A stretch of 6,736 nt of DNA from an uncultured Eubacteriales bacterium (GTDB lineage Bacteria > Bacillota > Clostridia > Oscillospirales > Acutalibacteraceae): positions 1 to 6,736 of the forward strand of contig OMPZ01000203.1 of the NCBI GenBank assembly GCA_900313125.1, written 5' to 3'. Every line of letters begins with the position of its first letter. Within the stretch, counting starts at the first letter, position 1. Shown here piece by piece: positions 5,201-6,736 of the stretch. Below the pieces are notes generated by a model. The model was not told the origin of the DNA, ran no database searches, and worked only from the letters and a program-made list of their open reading frames with translations. The position numbers and the translations under genes were made by a program.

Positions 5201-6736
5201 TATAAACTATATGATCGATCCGAGACCTCTTACCGATGAATCTATCACGATCGATTATAACGAGCGTCAGGAGTGTACCGGTAATCAGATCAGACCCGCG
5301 CTCAACATTTCCTGCTTCGGTATCCAGCTTACCGAAAACGTAGATTATTCTGTTGATTATAAAGATAACACACTGCCCGGAACAGCAACAATGACTCTGA
5401 AGGGCAAAAACAGCTACAACGATACAGTTACTAAGCTGTTTACTATCTTCTGCGACCACAAGGTCCTCAAGGACACAACTATCATCAAAGAGGCATCGTA
5501 CGAAGAGGACGGCAGTATGATCGGCACCTGCGTTGCCTGCGGCGAAAAGGAAGTTCCGCAAATTATCCCAAGATTCCCTCATACGACCAACCCTGCAACA
5601 GCTCTCAGCTTTGACAGCGCAGAGTACGGTCTTGATGTAAACGAAGAGCTTCAGCTCCAGCCCATCGCAGTTACCGCAGATCCTTCAAAGCCTGCTACAG
5701 ACGCATTCAGATGGGTATCGGAAAACCCGCGCGTTGTTACCGTTGATGAAAACGGCAAGATCAAGGGTATGTCCAAGGGCATCACAACGATCACGATCTA
5801 CGGCGAGAACGACAAGGTCAACGCTTCCTGCGATGTAAGGGTGCTCACAAAGGCTACCTCTATCAAGTTCGATCCCGATCCTGCCGAAACAAAGATCCCG
5901 GTAGAAACAAGACAGGGCGTTTCGATTGAGATGAAGGTCAAGATCGATCCCGCGGCCTCCGAGGACGAGATCGTTTGGATCTCCGCAGATCCTTCGATCG
6001 CAACAGTTACTCCTTCCGAAACAGACAAGTACTCAGCTATCGTTACAGGTAACAATCTCGGCAAGACAACGATCATCGCAAAGGGCAGATACTCCGGTAT
6101 CTCCACGGAGACCGAGCTTACTGTCGGCAAGAGATACGCTTCCGATGTTATCAGTATCTCCACAATGATCGGCGACGTAAAGACAGTTCTTCCCAACAGC
6201 ACCAACAACAGCACATATACCCACAAGATCTTTACAACTGACAATATCACATTCGATTCTATCATCACAAACAACGACGGCAAAGCAGCCGACGATGTAA
6301 CGGTATGGAGGATCACAGACAACGATGATGCCACAGTTACAACGGTACCTCCGACAGAGACAAATGCCGACGTTATCGGCGACAGCATCACGATCCACGC
6401 TTCGGATCTTGGTTCCGTTACTGTAACAGCTTTCCCGCAGTCCAACCCGGAGCTCAAGACACAGTTCACGCTTCAGGTAGCAAGACGCTGCAACACGATC
6501 ACGGTCAAGGACGACAGAGACGAGGTAGTAAGTGCAAGAGCGTTAAACGTTGACGAGCACCTTGCTCTTCACGCAGAGCTTACGATCAATGACCCGAACC
6601 ACCCGCTCGATCACGACGACGCTATCAGAACATGGACATCGAAGGATCCCGAGATCGCGTCGGTTGACAGCAACGGCTATGTAACGGCGAAGAAGATCGG
6701 TCAGACCACGATCACCGTAACAACGCTTTCAAACCA
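2151..6736 (+). CDS. Giant secreted multi-Ig (Big_2-like) surface protein, C-terminus beyond window
   Basis: The frame is open from 2151 to the right edge (1528 codons). Residues 1-37 form a signal peptide cut after ASA. Residues 38-435 match no family I recognise, but a divergent Ig-like fold is likely around W253 (VEWSV, later GLFSPNDSGRVTIVA), and residues 306-340 are a T/N/P-rich linker. From about 436 come nine Big_2-like domains with the W-x-S...xxV-x-V-x-G-x-(V/I)...G-x-T-x-I pattern, marked by W506, W592, W698, W801, W897, W1188, W1276, W1386 and W1495. Between the fifth and sixth are two DYxVxY beta repeats (D988, D1065) and a C/H...CxxC module (1101-1130). Such proteins usually act as rigid extracellular stalks in adhesion, cell-wall binding or polymer degradation. 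No catalytic domain, sortase motif, SLH or dockerin is visible; the anchor or effector presumably lies downstream. Expression is probably controlled through its long leader. Specific function is unknown. Confidence 0.93.
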   Translation, partial: MAKSKLKTAAKKSAAVISSLALLMSYGTVGLFTTASADTTDPAALATDMQIIDQYGNEIPSNSTLRVYVDNSSIAGQPAVTSFYAVISNKGTTELNDGVSYTNVPNAEITRTLVSSDDHSKKYRFDVRGFTTKDSTKTDPLTGADIPYTAETSFEPGSALSTIYATGPAANQKVQIITQEPASDLVPSFTKTDETSTAKGAGTIDVNDNNWYNSTNANGTEYVVVANHKYQLTSNLVTQHPGADKNYLDKVEWSVYEGVYDNYNMDQLVEADPNKAQIGKTSGLFSPNDSGRVTIVANFAATPALEYNSAAAETAYNDPNNTTVTTKPTFTANPITGEPTDRPFAYGEKKRTSYQYEVEEKKLKLANGMPIIKTNDKGEPLTTTYSMNEEPLRAHYFTDDDGVMTANPYVTDDGSIAGYRRVNNVPKFIQVMILKENPAKSVKFTTLPNVSVIYDDEETGSDTESNIPVGTMEQGDTFQLDYDAEATYSEKDGVEYKNGATDEFTWESSAPDIVSVDQTGHITAKNKGKATITIKGETNKEGKYVSASCVIEVRTLADSVAITPSPTETRVDVETTVSAVMSPNKANEFVSWESKDEKIATVLALPYNENSNIQQAVITGHKVGTTEIIATTRSGKKAVVTVTVYPKKTATKISLKTTKDSGTADIQNEEELFTTKEMTINAYLTAQDGSSADEKAVWRVDNNESDHVSIISQDNEKITLKGVTRGDVTVVARDQDNADLSKTFVLHVLKGCDKVSILKSTGENIGNSRSLNVGSELALKADMRIDTGSNPYDHDDEVAKWESSNPSAVSVNENGVVKALKEGNATITVTTKSGVKGTYNISVFLASSITINGATTNPDYTLSAAIQLDNNLNGSKTLTAAVRDGSNRQVNNVECRWTSSNEDVATVSSTGVITGRGVGTTTVTVSSGSQSAECEVTVYAPITAAKYDEIAPFIYTPLSTSYEPHPVFYHNAYSNGAVVNKNLVENSDYTVEYFNNTGVGKASMKITGQGYYTGSTTINYMIDPRPLTDESITIDYNERQECTGNQIRPALNISCFGIQLTENVDYSVDYKDNTLPGTATMTLKGKNSYNDTVTKLFTIFCDHKVLKDTTIIKEASYEEDGSMIGTCVACGEKEVPQIIPRFPHTTNPATALSFDSAEYGLDVNEELQLQPIAVTADPSKPATDAFRWVSENPRVVTVDENGKIKGMSKGITTITIYGENDKVNASCDVRVLTKATSIKFDPDPAETKIPVETRQGVSIEMKVKIDPAASEDEIVWISADPSIATVTPSETDKYSAIVTGNNLGKTTIIAKGRYSGISTETELTVGKRYASDVISISTMIGDVKTVLPNSTNNSTYTHKIFTTDNITFDSIITNNDGKAADDVTVWRITDNDDATVTTVPPTETNADVIGDSITIHASDLGSVTVTAFPQSNPELKTQFTLQVARRCNTITVKDDRDEVVSARALNVDEHLALHAELTINDPNHPLDHDDAIRTWTSKDPEIASVDSNGYVTAKKIGQTTITVTTLSN
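3561..4682 (+). repeat. Four-Ig supermodule, copy A (about residues 471-844)
   Basis: Four consecutive Big_2-like domains centred on W506, W592, W698 and W801. They differ clearly from each other but match the four domains of copy B one for one and in the same order. Examples are SASCVIEVRTLADS here against NASCDVRVLTKATS in copy B, and VLKGCDKVSI against VARRCNTITV. The last domain carries NPYDHDDE before its tryptophan and ends ATITVTT. Intervals between tryptophans are 86, 106 and 103 residues. Confidence 0.85.
4683..4970 (+). other. Fifth Big_2-like domain (about residues 845-940), candidate disulfide
   Basis: This domain (W897; ECRWTSSNEDVATV, then GVITGRGVGTTTVTV) is not part of copy A or B as seen. 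It is the best match to a generic Big_2 sequence in the window. C895, next to the core tryptophan, and C934, in the last strand (SAECEVTVY), lie on strands that could face one another, so an intradomain disulfide is possible. If the larger repeat continues, a homologue should follow copy B. Confidence 0.7.
4983..5450 (+). repeat. Two DYxVxY-type beta repeats (about residues 945-1100)
   Basis: Two related units of about 77 residues: NSDYTVEYFNNTGVGKASM continuing ITGQGYYTG, and NVDYSVDYKDNTLPGTATM continuing LKGKNSYND. The shared pattern is DY-x-V-x-Y-x-(N/D)-N...G-x-A-x-M-x-(I/L)-x-G-x-x-x-Y. Similar units (Y-x-G...DYTVSY...GTATVTITGKGNYTG) are frequent in Clostridia surface proteins alongside Big_2 domains and adopt a beta-sandwich-like fold. 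C1042 and C1055 in the second unit are close and might form a disulfide. Confidence 0.7.
5451..5576 (+). other. C-x-H...C-x-x-C-G module (residues 1101-1142), candidate metal site
   Basis: The segment begins CDHK (C1101, H1103), continues through an acidic stretch EASYEEDGSMIGT and reaches CVACG (C1127, C1130), then EVPQIIPR. The spacing and the E-DG...C-x-x-C-G pattern match a short module often seen in Clostridia extracellular proteins. Two cysteines plus a Cys/His pair could bind zinc or iron, or form disulfides outside the cell. No experimental role is known to me. Confidence 0.55.
5631..6736 (+). repeat. Four-Ig supermodule, copy B (about residue 1161 to window end)
   Basis: Four Big_2-like domains at W1188, W1276, W1386 and W1495, spaced 88, 110 and 109 residues. 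Offsets from copy A are 682, 684, 688 and 694 residues, so alignment holds over the entire supermodule with small insertions. Shared signatures are PxPxET followed by VET (domain 2), W-R-(V/I)-(D/T)-(D/N)-N in domain 3, and DHDD before the tryptophan of domain 4. The DNA is well diverged, indicating an old duplication. The window ends inside or just after domain 4. Confidence 0.85.

Noticed and set aside
4929..6469. Minus-strand frames of 217 and 223 codons opposite the surface-protein gene.
   Set aside because: They are antisense to repetitive beta-domain coding sequence, where stop codons are depleted by composition. The plus frame has a signal peptide and recognisable Big_2 domains, the minus frames have nothing recognisable.

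Overview
The window looks like chromosomal DNA of a Gram-positive, Clostridia-type gut bacterium. Oscillospiraceae/Ruminococcaceae is the best guess, but no marker gene is present. The evidence is near-consensus sigma-A promoters, strong AGGAGG-type ribosome binding sites, a MATE transporter of Firmicutes type, and a giant secreted protein built from Big_2-like immunoglobulin folds plus a C/H...CxxC module of a kind common in clostridial surface proteins. Two genes are transcribed divergently from an intergenic region of about 720 bp, and both run off the window.

Layout. Positions 1-1429 (minus strand) hold a MATE-family efflux transporter: 476 codons are present and only the extreme C-terminus is missing. 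Positions 1430-1546 hold its ribosome binding site, short leader and promoter. Positions 1547-1731 form a coding-poor stretch with several GC-rich hairpins and no gene I can defend. Positions 1740-1850 are AT-rich and carry an inverted repeat overlapping the -35 box of a very strong rightward promoter (TTGACA, 18 bp, extended -10 TGaTATAAT). This promoter drives an unusually long leader of about 300 nt. The leader has a 10-bp closed outer stem, an inner 8-bp stem, and an apical loop complementary over 10 nt to a site 100 nt downstream. It also has a five-codon mini-ORF (MKIGK) with a better Shine-Dalgarno than the main gene, and a weak terminator-like hairpin with a T run. I cannot assign it to a known riboswitch class.

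Positions 2151-6736 (plus strand) encode at least 1528 residues of a secreted protein: a signal peptide, an N-terminal region of about 400 residues with at least one divergent Ig-like fold, then nine Big_2-like domains. The domains are not a simple tandem array. A four-domain supermodule (tryptophans W506, W592, W698, W801) is repeated about 685 residues later (W1188, W1276, W1386, W1495). The two copies are separated by a fifth Big_2-like domain, two copies of a DYxVxY-type beta repeat, and a candidate metal-binding C-x-H...CxxC module.

The transporter and the surface protein need not share a function. The most interesting material is the regulated leader of the surface-protein gene and the higher-order repeat architecture of the protein. 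Neither proves a new system; both give specific tests.
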